From Quillaja saponaria (taxonomy: Eukaryota; Streptophyta; Magnoliopsida; Fabales; Quillajaceae), in NCBI GenBank assembly GCA_029379385.1, contig CM055609.1, forward strand, positions 496,001-560,000: DNA of 64,000 nt, read 5' to 3'. Under the pieces are notes generated by a model, which saw only the letters and a program-made list of their open reading frames with translations, was not told the DNA's origin and did no database searches. The position numbers were made by a program, and so were the translations under genes. This document shows positions 27,872-39,353 of this stretch, piece after piece; position 1 is the stretch's first letter, and every line of letters begins with the position of its first letter.

Positions 27872-28800
27872 TTTTCTAACGGGTAACACCAGTTAAAAAG
27901 AATTTAATATTTTTATTTTCCACAATTATTATCATAATATGCTTTTATTTATTAGTCTTGGAGTTTTTATTTTTTACTAGGACATTAATACAATTAAAAT
28001 AAATTTAATATTTTATTTAAATAATTATTTATAGTATAATTTTAATTCTTAAAATCAAAAGAAATAAAAAAATTATAAAATAAATATGAGTTATTTTTAT
28101 TTCAAGTTAATATCAAATTTTAATAGATTGACTACACTTTCTAATAAATTTATATGTATTTATTTTATTTATTTATGTTTTTTTTATACATTATTTTTAA
28201 AATTTTATTTTCTTTAAGAGTTTTTCTAACTAGTACCTAAATGACACTTGATAAGGTGTAATAAATGTGAGCTTTGAAATTTGAAAGATTTCACAAATAT
28301 AAAATTATTTATTATGCATCACTGAAATCATAGTCAAATATTATAATTAATAATACAAAATTTATATATTTATCACCTTAACAAATGTCCTATGGGCATC
28401 CGTTAGAAAAATTATTTATTTAATAAATAAAAGATTTAATTCATCTTAAAAAAAAAAAAAAGTATTCGTTACATAAAATAAAAAAGTTAACAAAAATCAT
28501 TTGCTAGGTAGTGTTAAAAGGCAAATCATAAATATTAAGATTACACTTGTTGGATTTATTTTGACGTAGGACAAGAAAATAATATTTCTATTAATTTTTT
28601 TAATAATTTCATTTGGTTTTAAAAATTAAAAATATATAAAAGAAAGTATAAATGTATATTAATTTTAGGGTAATAAAGTCACAATAAAATGTAAAAACTC
28701 CAAGACTAATAAATAAGAACACGTTCCTATAAAAATTGAGAAATACGAGAATATTAAATGTTCCTTAATAAGTGCCTTTAAACACATTTTACAAAAACTT
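27872..28800. mobile_element. Inverted-repeat (MITE/foldback-like) element, outer copy
   Basis: A perfect 25-bp inverted repeat joins 27945-27969 (ttatttattagtcttggagt...) with 28692-28716 (its reverse complement). Similarity continues outward, imperfectly, through the aatttaatattttta and ttctaacgggtaacacc region on the left and tattaaatgttccttaataagtgcc on the right. That gives arms of roughly 80-100 bp around an AT-rich, non-coding interior. The exact ends and target-site duplication are not clear. Confidence 0.55.
28221..28411. mobile_element. MITE-like element nested inside the larger inverted repeat
   Basis: The left end TTTTTCTAACTAGTACCTAA (continuing ATGACACTTGATAAGGTG) at 28221-28260 matches the reverse complement of the right end at 28371-28411 (TTTTTCTAACGGATGCCCAT, then AGGACATTTGTTAAGGTG). 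About three quarters of some 42 positions are identical. The element is about 190 bp and non-coding. Its ends resemble the outer element's own left end (TTTTCTAACGGGTAACACC), so both probably belong to one family. Confidence 0.6.
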
Positions 28801-30367
28801 ATTGTGTATTAATTAGTGATCAATAAATAAGAGTGATGTTTTTATAGCTAGCACTTGCAAAGATACTATAAAAAAATAATTTGAAATATTTATTATGATA
28901 ATTAGTCATAATTTTAATATTATTTTTATATTTTTAAAAAAATTAATTTTTAAATATTATATTTATTACAAATTAACAAATAGTCTAAGAGTACCATTAA
29001 AAAACTCAATAAATATATATAGCATAAGGTTTTATTGGTATATGAAAGATGATTAAAAACAAGAATATGGAAAAAATTTGAGAGTACAATTAACAGAGAG
29101 GAAGGAGAGAGGAAATTTGGGGATTGATCATGGTCAATCTTCTTAATTTGTTGCTATAATCTATCTAGCATTAGCACAAAGATATAGTGAAGAAAGCAAT
29201 GACTGTGTTAATTATATATAATAAAAAATAAAAATGTAAAGATATCTTATAATATTTCCTGAGGTGTTATAAATAAATGATTTAAAATAAAGAATAATTA
29301 ATTATCAAGTATCCTAGTACAAATCCATAGAAATAAAAATATTAAAATAATAGTATTCAAGTTGGGAGTTGGACGTTGCCATAAATAATAAATGATAAAT
29401 GATAATGAAGTAACCTTGAACTGTCAAGGAGCTGTACTCAGACTCAGTCGTGCGTTCTAAATGGGAAAAGAAGTTGTATTTGCAATAAACTCCAACTGTA
29501 ATTTTTATTTTATTTTATTTTCTTTCTAATAGAAAACTTGATTCATTTATGGTGGTCAACTCAATTGAAAATGAAGTGATTCCTTAAAATGAGGCTGGTA
29601 TTAAATGTGAATGGCAATCTCTAAACAAATAATGCATATAAGAGTAAGAATTAGAATAAAAATAAAATTGAAATTGGATTACAGCCTTTAATGCTGCCTT
29701 TCCCCAGTTGCGTCCATACCACTAAATCCACTCTAATTCCATCCTAAACCAAATAATTTAATTTTTGTAGCCAGCCAATCAGCAAGAGAATGGATTATTA
29801 AGCAGCCAATCACTGTTTCCGCGTATAAATTTCTCATTTCCTGTGGGTCCCCACATGGAAACTCAATCAGCTGCCGTAGTTCATACGAATGGGTTTAAAG
29901 ACGCAAAGCGAATAGAAAAAAAAACAAACCAAAAAAGAGGTGCCGCGTTTGGTTGAGAAAACATTGAGCACATGAAAATGCCGTGTGTCGCGTCCCCCCA
30001 ATCACGGGCACTACACTAACATCCAGGCATCCAGATATCCAGCACATACATACCAAACAAAGCTTACGCGGCTCAACCCAGTTTTGTTCCTCTACATGTA
30101 ATCCCAATATTAACAAGGGCATTATTGTCAATCAAGTGGTTACGTGTAAGCATCTAATTCGACCTCTGCCTTTAAAAAAATTAAAAATCATTATGCTTTG
30201 AAAGCCCCAGTAAAGCACACAAGACCCAAATTGGCGACTGCCTCTTTAATTTCTTTTTTTGTTTATTTCTGTTTTTGTTTAAGACTGAGGGTAGCTTCCC
30301 TCCTTGTTTGGGACTTTAAATACCATGTCCATGTCATAGTCAGTTACCTCTCCTACAATTTGATATC

Positions 30368-30383
30368 ATATATATATATATAT
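30368..30383 (+). promoter_or_regulatory. TA repeat / TATA region upstream of the SKS gene
   Basis: A run of alternating TA ends about 138 bp upstream of the SKS start codon. It is both a microsatellite and the best TATA candidate. A CT-rich and GAA-rich leader follows (30420-30470). Confidence 0.5.
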
Positions 30384-30521
30384 AAGCGTCGCTACTAGCA
30401 TAATTGGCATATCATATAACCCTCTCTGAGTCTCTGTCTCGTCCTAGAAGAAGAAGAAGAGGAAGAGGCCAATTGGGCAAAACTCTTAATTATAAACAAT
30501 ATTTGGTTAATTTCATTAAAG

Positions 30522-33481
30522 ATGGTGGCGAGTAGTACTACTGGTTTATTACTGGGATTCTTTGTAATATTTGGTTTGGTTAATGTGGGGGTTGTTGTTG
30601 GGGAAGATCCTTACAGATTCTTCGACTGGAATGTTACCTACGGTGACATTTATCCCCTTGGCGTTAAACAACAGGTTCGGTTTCGTTCGTTCGTTTGGTT
30701 TCTACGTACTAATTATATTATAGGGCATTTGATGATCTAAGTGGTTCTGCATATATAATGTATTATATATTTTGCAGGGAATTCTCATCAATGGCCAATT
30801 TCCAGGTCCTGAAATCTACTCTGTTACCAATGACAATTTGATCATAAACGTACATAACAGCTTGCCAGAGCCTTTTCTCATTTCATGGTACTTAGATCTG
30901 TTCAATTCAATCTTCTCTTTTTTTTTTTTTTACTTTGTTTACCTTGTTTTAATTACATATTTTCTTTGATTTTCCCACAATTTTCTCTCCTTTGTGCAAG
31001 AGTTTTTGTATTATTTATTTATGATTGAAGACATAATGTACCAATAAATCTGTGACCATGTTAAGAGTCCTTTTTCTCTTATGATTTTTTTTTCCTCTTC
31101 TTGAGTTTTGGTTAAACTAAAACTGTTATGAAAATGGACGCTAAATTTGGAAATTAATAAATTGTAAATTACCATAAACATATTTCATTTCCATACGTTA
31201 TTGATGATGCAAAGTGCTACTTAATTTGCTCATAGTTATCCTACGTACATATCTATATCTCTGTTTTCCCTTGGATAGTCATCTAAAACAAAATCCAACC
31301 AGAATAGGACAGGACTAGACACTAGGGGTAAGATTAGATTGTAATCTAATTTCTTGCGCTTTGTGGTATTCTCTAATTACATTGTATTTCTTCTTTCATG
31401 TATATTTCTTTTCTTTTTGGCCTACAGGATATATCAGAGTTTTTTTTTTTTTTCTTTTTCTCTTTTAAATTGAGATATGTTTCTGTTTCGGTCAAACTAT
31501 GAATTGGGATACGTTAAAGACTCTTTTATTTCACACCTCTCTTATTGAACTTTCTTATTGGGTCTACTTGGGCCCTGACACAAAGCCCCAAAAGGCAACC
31601 TTTCATATGTGAAAATTGAGCTAGTAAATTATTATTATTATTATTCTATTAAACTAAGTTGACTTTGACTTTTTACAACAGGAATGGTGTCCAGCAAAGG
31701 AGGAACTCCTATCAGGATGGGGTGTATGGAACTACATGCCCCATCCCACCTGGCAAGAACTTCACTTACACGCTCCAAGTGAAAGACCAAATTGGCAGCT
31801 TCTTCTATTTCCCATCTCTTGCTTTTCACAAAGCAGCTGGTGGCTTTGGTGGTATCAAAATCCTTAGCAGACCTAGAATTCCAGTCCCATTCCCTGATCC
31901 TGCCGATGATTATACTCTTCTCATTGGAGATTGGTACACTGCCAATCACACGGTATTCAACTAATTCACACTCTAATTTTGTACATATCAGCCTCTACAT
32001 CCCCTCCCTATATACAAAAAAATTGACTAACTTTGTTTTATTAATATAATTTCAGAAATTGAAGGCCATTTTAGACCATGGTCATAGGCTTCCTCTCCCT
32101 GATGCAATTCTAATCAATGGTCGTGGACCCAATGCCACAACATTTACAGTGGAACAAGGTAGATAGAAATATATATGTTTTCTCTTTAAATTACACTTGC
32201 ACCATGGCATTTACAACCTGTTTTGATGCTCATTCGATTTGTGTTACAGGAAAAACTAACAGACTTAGGATATCTAATGTGGGTCTTCAACACACTCTCA
32301 ACTTCAGGATTCAAGGTCACTTGATGAAGTTGGTTGAAGTTGAGGGAACTCACACAGTACAAACCACCTATGAGTCCATCGATGTCCATGTTGGACAGTC
32401 TTATTCAGTGCTTGTCACAGCTGATCAAGCACCTCAAGACTACTACATTGCTGTTTCAACTCGTTTTACTGATCGTGTACTCACCAACACTGCTATTCTT
32501 CATTATAGTAACTCTCAGCGCTCAGTTTCTGGCCCAATTCCTGGTGGACCTACCATTGAAATTGATTGGTCTGTAAAACAAGCTCGTTCAATCAGGTAAC
32601 TCCCCCAGCTATATCTATATATATATATATAGATAGATTCCATTATTGTACATCACAATTGAAAAATGTTTCTTTTACTAATCGTCCATTAATTAACTGA
32701 AATTTTACAGGACTAATTTGACTGCAAGTGGACCAAGGCCAAATCCACAGGGTTCTTACCACTATGGTCTTGTAAACATTAGCAGGACCATCCAACTAGA
32801 GAGCTCTGCAGCACAAGTTGATAGGAAGCAGAGATATGCAGTCAATAGTGTGTCTTTCATTCCCACAGACACGCCTCTTAAGTTAGCTGACTATTTCAAG
32901 ATTGGAGGTGTTTTTAAAGTTGGTAGCATTGCGGACAGCCCTCCTCATAAGAATATGTATCTTGACACTTCAGTCTTGGGCGCGGATTTCAGAGCTTTTG
33001 TCGAAATTGTGTTTCAAAACCGTGAAAACATTGTTCAGAGCTGGCACATCGATGGATACGCATTCTGGGTTGTTGGGTAAGATTTTGCTTATAAAACAAA
33101 AACTATTTCTTGTTTACTAGCTAGCATGATCATTTCAAACACTTCTCCTTCCATGTAATTTTGGAATAACATTTGTGATTTCAATGCAGTATGGATGGAG
33201 GTGTCTGGACACCTGCTAGTCGTGATCAGTATAATCTTAGAGATGCTATTTCAAGGAGCACCACGCAGGTTTATCCCAAGTCATGGACTGCAATTTATGT
33301 GGCACTAGACAATGTGGGAATGTGGAACATAAGGAGTGAATTTTGGGCTAGGCAGTACCTCGGGCAACAATTTTATCTGAGAGTTTACTCACCTGTGGGG
33401 TCAATCAGAGATGAATATCCCATTCCAAAAAATGCTCTACTTTGTGGCAGGGCAGCAGGAAGACCCGCAAGACCACAGTAA
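30522..33481 (+). CDS. SKS: SKU5-similar (SKS) protein, L-ascorbate oxidase homologue (SKS11-14 / NTP303 type)
   Basis: Secreted multicopper-oxidase relative that has lost copper sites; related proteins act in cell-wall growth and pollen tubes. Seven exons (30522-30674, 30778-30887, 31682-31952, 32056-32158, 32250-32595, 32711-33076, 33190-33481) join in phase to 546 residues. A signal peptide of about 27 residues precedes EDPYRFFDWNVTYGDIYPLG. Three cupredoxin domains follow, with LINGQFPGP, KDQIGSFFYFPSLAFHKAAG, NFRIQGHLMKLVEVEGTHTV, ARPNPQG-type text and SWHIDGYAFWVVG. The HWHG- and HCH-type copper motifs of true ascorbate oxidase are absent (ISWNGVQQRRNSYQDG and VALDNVGMWN stand there). 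The C-terminus ALLCGRAAGRPARPQ has no hydrophobic GPI tail, unlike SKU5. Confidence 0.94.
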
Positions 33482-36400
33482 AAAACTGCTACAGATGATA
33501 GAGAATTAAACATTACATTGTTGGAAGTCTCTACCCAGTCTCATTTTTCCAACCCAATTTATTTGTTCGTACTCAACGGTATATTGACAATAAATTAAGT
33601 AATCATATGAGCTTGATGTTAAGTCATATATTCCCTGTAGCAATTGATTTTATTTTTCCGGTACTTGTTTGACAATGTAATGCCTATTCACTGGCTATTG
33701 ACCTCTCTGTCTTCGACAAAGTGTTTTTTTTTTTTTTTTCGGTTTTTCCTAGACTCTTTGTTTAACGATGAAGCAGCAAATTTGATTTCTGTCATCCTAG
33801 ATAGATTACGGATGAAACCAAAAGTCTTCACTAAGTGACCATGAGGCTGCACAAGGAGCTTTTGAGTTGAGTTATTATTCAACAATTTTGGCATATTTGG
33901 TAATAATTAAGCTAATAATGCTGTTTGGTAGAAGAAGATAAATGATAAACCAATGTAGCCTAAATCTTTCCATGGTAGAGCTCAAGCAGCATTCCAGAAA
34001 ACATGGGATTCTCTTTCTGAGAGAGGAAAAAGGGAGAAAGAGAATTTAATTAAATAGCTACAATTGAATTACGAAAAAAAAAAAACAAGAGGGACTAAAA
34101 TTAAAAGCCAGGACTGAATAGAATAAAAAGGAAAACATGTGGAGCTGTAAGGTATTTTTTGGGTTGCTCTGGGTTTACGTGTAAGGCAGTGGACTTTTGT
34201 CTCTGCTGCTATGTGAAAAAGGAGAAACAAAAAGAAAGGAAAGCAAAAGCCGAGAGAGAGTGAGAGGAAAAGAAAGGAAAGAGTGGAGCTGCTGCTGAGG
34301 TTTCCAGAGTTGCAGCTGCAGGGAAGGGAAAAAGCTGATTTTGCTAGGAAAGGAGGTAGGTAGTTGTTGGGACTGTGATAGGGTTTTGGGGGGAAATGGT
34401 TTTTCAAGTGTTGGTGAGTTGAAAAATCTGATTTTTGAGTTTATATTGGATCTGTTTTGGCTGCTTGCATGTTTTAATTTCAGTTTGAAGTTAGTTTCGG
34501 TATTATTATTTGATTGAAATTTGTCTATTGTTGGGACTACGTTTTTTTTTGTTGAAATTTTATTATGTGATTCTAATATTACAAAAATTATCTTGACAAA
34601 TTAAAGTTACTGAACAGATGACCAACATTTATAACTGTCAAACTCAACATATGTAAATGTTTACAAAAATTACTTTGACAAATTATAGTAATATTGAGTT
34701 GCACTTGTTCCTTCTTCTAAGTTCTAATTAAGTTCTCATTATCTCATATTTCATTCGGGAAAGGAAAAGGAGACAAAGGTAGAAAATGGTAATTTGCCTA
34801 CAATAGACATGATAGAGAATAGTAGTTTGTTTGGTTTCATATTTTTAGAAGGATAAATGCTTGGTATATAGAGTATTTTTGCTTTTTGTACTAGTTGGGA
34901 AACAAATTCGTACCCTCCTCTATTGAGGGTCGCACACGAAGCAAAAGCTTATGTATCTTACGCATATGCAGCCCTAACCTCTCAAAAATTATTTACAAAT
35001 ATAAAATTTATTAATACTTAAACATCTAGTTTTTGGATACTAACTTCCAAAATTCTTATATTCATGCATCTTTTGCATACAAGAATCCTGTGCTATTGGG
35101 TAAAAGATGCCTCTCCTTTTCATTTATTAAAGCTCTTTCTTCGTAAGTATTGTAATCAGGAATAGTCTTATTACTCCCTTAAAAGACAAAATCTATCTTC
35201 ATTTTTGCAAATTCAAAAAATAATCTAACATGTTTCATTGAAAAAAGTACTTTTGCAACACCAGAACCTGTGAATATAGAAGTTCCATCCATCGATATAA
35301 AAGAACGAAAGTCCACTGTTAAGGTTTCTTATATCATCTAATAATTTGTAACTTGGTTTAGTGTTCAAAAATCATTCTCGCTAACTTAAGCATTATCGAT
35401 TAAATTTAATATCTCTTCTCATAACTAAATTCGTTAAGAAAAAATTATTTTTTCCAATTTGTAACTCAGAAAGTTAATAAAAAAAAAATAAGACACATTC
35501 TTAATTATTTCTTAACCTTTCTATCAAGTATCAACCTTGAAATCTAATTTAACTGGCCTCCTTACTATTTAAAGTAAATTAAGTTGTTGGGCCAGCAAAA
35601 TGCAATTATTACCTTGACGTGGCAAAATGAATTTAATGTCTATGTACACGTCTCATCAAACAGAACTAAGCAGAATGTGGTTGGAATCCAGCAGAAGGCC
35701 TCAAAAGGCAATGAATCCAAGGTCATAATATGTCCATGGGCTGATTCATTGCCACCAGTGTCAAATTTGTCCATTTCCGGCGTTTGCCATCATTCTCTAT
35801 CACCTTCCCTCTCCTTTTCTTGTGCTTGTGGTCATGGAGTTTGTACTGAGAGTGTGCGACTGGGAGGTAGAGAAATGTAATTTTTACCCCCCACCCCCTT
35901 CCTCTCTCAGCTAGAGAGAGTTCTCTCCTACTATTAAATTCTCTAACCAGTTACTTATAAACTTGGATCCATCTATCATCATCAACAAAATTGTCACCAA
36001 CTTTCTTAGAGGTATGCTTCTTTCATTTCTTGTTTTCTTTTCCTGTACATGCTCAATTTTTGTTGTTTCTGGAAGATTGGAAATTACTTATCCTAATTGT
36101 CTGGTTAGTATATTGGTTATCATTATAGAGACTGTAGTACTGATAGTTTATTGAGATTTTTCTGCTTTCTGTCATTTTTCTGCTTAAATTGATTTAGGGA
36201 TGCTCCGTTTGAGGGGTTTTTTTACTAGCATTTTTTCGTTTTCCAAAACAACAGAACATGTAAACCAATCTGTAAACTGCATGGGCAATATTCCTCGTAA
36301 ACCTCTCTGTTCAATGGGATTTTTGTAATGTAGGGCAATTATCGGAAACATAATCTTTAGGTCAAGAACTAGTTTAAGCTGTTAGGTAATGATCTCTTAC

Positions 36401-37325
36401 ACAATCCCACACACGCAAGCACATTAGGCTTGTCACTAGGGAGAAGGCACAAGCCTAGGGAGAATGCACAAGCCCTTTCCAAGGGAGAAGCCTCTTAAGG
36501 ACAGGAGGTAGTCATGGTCTACCAAATTTTTTGAAAGTATTAATATTATAATACAAAATTAATTCTTACTTTTAAATTCTTCTCTTATTTAATACAGTAT
36601 CCCTTCTAAAAATAAGTTAAATTACATTTTTATTTTTACGACTACAAGACAAATAGATTAAAACTTTTATTCTTCTCTTATTCTTATAAATTTTTATTAT
36701 GTCTTATGAGTTATTGAATTTTTATATGTTTTTTTTTTTTTTTGTTATTACTATAGTGAAATACATTTATATAAAATTTTATTCAGCTCCTCAAGAATAA
36801 ATGTCTAACTCCGTCCCTAACTTAAATTTATGAGAATGAGTAATGGCAAGGATTGAACTCATTAAATTTTGGTTTGATACCTATGTCAAATAAGAATTGT
36901 TTTGATCTCTTAGGTCTGATCTCTTACACTTTAAGATAGATAAATTATTTGTGGGTTAGCTGCACAAGGTTCAGCATATCCCAATAATAAATTATGATTT
37001 GCATCTTGACATCTAAATAGAAAGATGTAGAAAATTTAAGATCTATTGGCTTTTCACTTTCACTAATACTAAGTAAGTGATGGACGTCTATAAGACTATA
37101 ATAGATTGGGATTGATATATAGGATATTCTTTTCTTGGGTGTGCCTAATGGTTGGTTTCTGTACAAGTTAGAAATTTTGGCTTACTACTTACCAGACTAT
37201 GCTTCACTTTTACTGCTTTTTCATGTGTTCTCTGATATGCTTTTCATTTATTTGCACACTTCCCTTGCACAGATTGAGTCAGATGTTGACAACGGTTAGG
37301 GATATATGAAGTTCAAGAATAATTC
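33482..37325. other. Intergenic region upstream of a pseudogene
   Basis: About 3.8 kb. A purine-rich block at 34200-34400 and a CT-rich block with TATA-like ttataaact at 35945-35960 look like old promoter/leader sequence of the pseudogene at 37326. Candidate donors are ttggtgagttg near 34414 and gaggtatgc near 36012, with an acceptor cttgcacag at about 37270. Short GGGAGAA(G/T)GCACAAGCC repeats occur at 36440-36490. No intact gene was seen. Confidence 0.4.
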
Positions 37326-38020
37326 ATGTTGAAGCAAATGTCTAGTAGAAATCAGAGGTCAAAAGGTTTTAAGGTCAAGCGTACTCTTCAAATATGTGTT
37401 TTGATAGCCATTTGTATCTGGTTACTTTACCAACTCAAACACTACCATGACAACAAGGCATATGAGGAAGCTTCTGCAAAGATATTTGAAAAAGTAGACG
37501 GTCGGCATGAAATAAAATTTGGGAGGAGAGGATTGCATCCTCCAATGACGAAAACGGGCTTGGGCATTGAAAAGCGTGACGGAGGAGAAAAAGCATTGGA
37601 AGAGAGAAATGGAGGTAGAGGCGATGAGATAGACAGGGCATGATCAAGGTAGAGAAGAGGAAGAAGAATCTGAGGAAGTAGAGGGCCTTATTGACGAAGA
37701 AGACAAGGAGAGGGAACAGGAAAGTGAAGATATGGAAACAGCTATTGAAGATGTTAGCTCAGTTCAAGAATGAAGACTTAGACGAAGACCAAAATAAAGG
37801 TGAAAATATCACAAAGGAGGCAACTGAGAAACATTACATGAGTAACGATGCCTCCGATGTTTAGATGCAGGACACAAACAGTATAGGCACCAAATTTGAA
37901 ATTGGAGGTTTATGAAAGGTGAAGGAGGTAGACTATTTAGAAACAATTGAAACCACAGAGCATCAGAATTAAACAAAATGGCAGGAAAGAAGCTATTTCC
38001 CCTACAACTAAATTAGTAGA
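37326..38020 (+). pseudogene. Pseudogene of a plant single-pass membrane protein with acidic Glu-rich tail
   Basis: The first 105 codons are open: MLKQMSSRNQRSKGFKVKRT, then a hydrophobic segment LQICVLIAICIWLLYQLKHY, then HDNKAYEEASAKIFEKV and KFGRRGLHPPMTK. This matches my memory of an uncharacterised plant family of N-terminal type II membrane proteins with long acidic tails. After a stop at 37643 the expected Glu-rich text continues in another frame (HDQGREEEEESEEVEG). It then shifts again (NEDLDEDQNKGENITKEATE, followed by HYMSNDASDV and a stop at about 37862), with more stops beyond. At least two frameshifts and several stops show that the gene is broken. A 5' leader intron seems to be retained upstream, which favours a duplicated locus over a retrocopy. 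Confidence 0.7.
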
Positions 38021-39353
38021 TCCTGTTACAGTTGCAGTGCCTTGCATGATAAAGTATAAGGTAATGAACCCTGTTTCACATTTTCATTAGTTACAATGGA
38101 AATGATTGTACAACTTTGAAGTGTAAATACATTGAGCATTGGCGCTTTCAGGAAACCCTGGTTCTCTGAATAAGAGCAAGAGAGCAACTGCTAATGAGGA
38201 GAACTTAAGTGCATTTGACTACCTTGTGTTGCAAATGTGAGCTTGATTGTGATGTGGTTTGCAAGGTTGAGGGAAAATCAGAAGTATGTTAGGCTGAAAG
38301 CCTCTGGGTGATTAGTTAGAAGATAAAAATTAATGGGGATATCTTTACTTGCAAAAATGCTAACAGTAGTAAGATTTGCAATTGCCTTTGTATGATAAAT
38401 TTGGTATTGAGTCAAGAAATGACCAAAGGCATAGATGAACGATAAGATATAGAGGTTTGTTCTCAAGGTTAAATGCGCAAAGAAAGCTAAATGTGCAGGT
38501 CAAAAGTGTCCAAAAGCCAAATGTCCGGCCATGAACTTGGGTCACTATTTATCAATTCTGATTGTCATATGATCTTCTAGCATGATGGTTAAAATTTATA
38601 CTTCCAACGGAAAAATGCATCCAGGACACTTTTTGTGATATAAAACAGATGGATGTAAAAGACAAATTAAGTCAAGGAAGGTTCTATCACCACATAAGGA
38701 AGTAAGTATGTGGTAAAAGTAAAATATCATATTAGAAAGATGACACCTGACCAAAATCAAGCTGATCAAATATTGATAAACAAAATTATCTTTTCACCCA
38801 GTCCCCTGTTGTATGCATGTCCTAAACCCGAAAACAATACCAGAAAGGTAGGGGTCTAGAACCCAAATATGAGAAAGAATTAAGCCAATCACTTACCATT
38901 AAGCCAAGCACCACATTAGCATCAATATCCTTTCATTCTTCCACAAGGGAGGCACACAAAATACTAGTGTCTCTTAGACAACATCCTTCTATGTGTCACA
39001 CAGTCACGAGGGAAAAAAAATACTCAAGACTTCATGAAAATGCAGCTTCCAAGCAAGTGAGTGGGACCAGGTTTTGATAACTATGTACCATACTGACGAG
39101 AGGGAAAAGATTTTGATAGCATGTATTATAAATATGAATATAGGGAGTGTATGGGCATATAAATAGATACATAATTATTTCGATCGGGTAAAGTAAGGAG
39201 TTTATGTGGACATTGCAAATTCAGTTAGGCAGAAATTACATATAACAAATAAACTTCTAAACGGAAGATGCTCCACTATTCACGAAAATTCCCTAATGCA
39301 AGCCCCAATCAGAACTAGCCAAGATTTCCTGTATGCCGTCTCAGCTAGATCAG
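38021..39353. other. Intergenic region between pseudogene and CCDC124-like gene
   Basis: About 1.3 kb. It probably contains the pseudogene's old 3' region and the 3' UTR of the minus-strand CCDC124-like gene. No additional gene or repeat was recognised. Confidence 0.5.

Larger units (their letters stand above)
26520..30521. other. AT-rich intergenic region with repeats
   Basis: Four kilobases of extremely AT-rich DNA between cpSRP43 and the SKS gene. They contain a 48-bp tandem duplication at 26791-26877, a nested inverted-repeat element at 27872-28800 and the SKS promoter at the right end. The largest frames (about 100 codons near 27270) are made of AT-rich low-complexity codons and show no family similarity. 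Confidence 0.6.

Noticed and set aside
34069..34407. 112-codon minus-strand frame rich in Ser, Phe and Leu
   Set aside because: It is the complement of a purine-rich leader-like block on the plus strand; low complexity.
35584..35880. 98-codon plus-strand frame
   Set aside because: No ATG at its start, no family similarity; the sequence looks like promoter and CT-rich leader.
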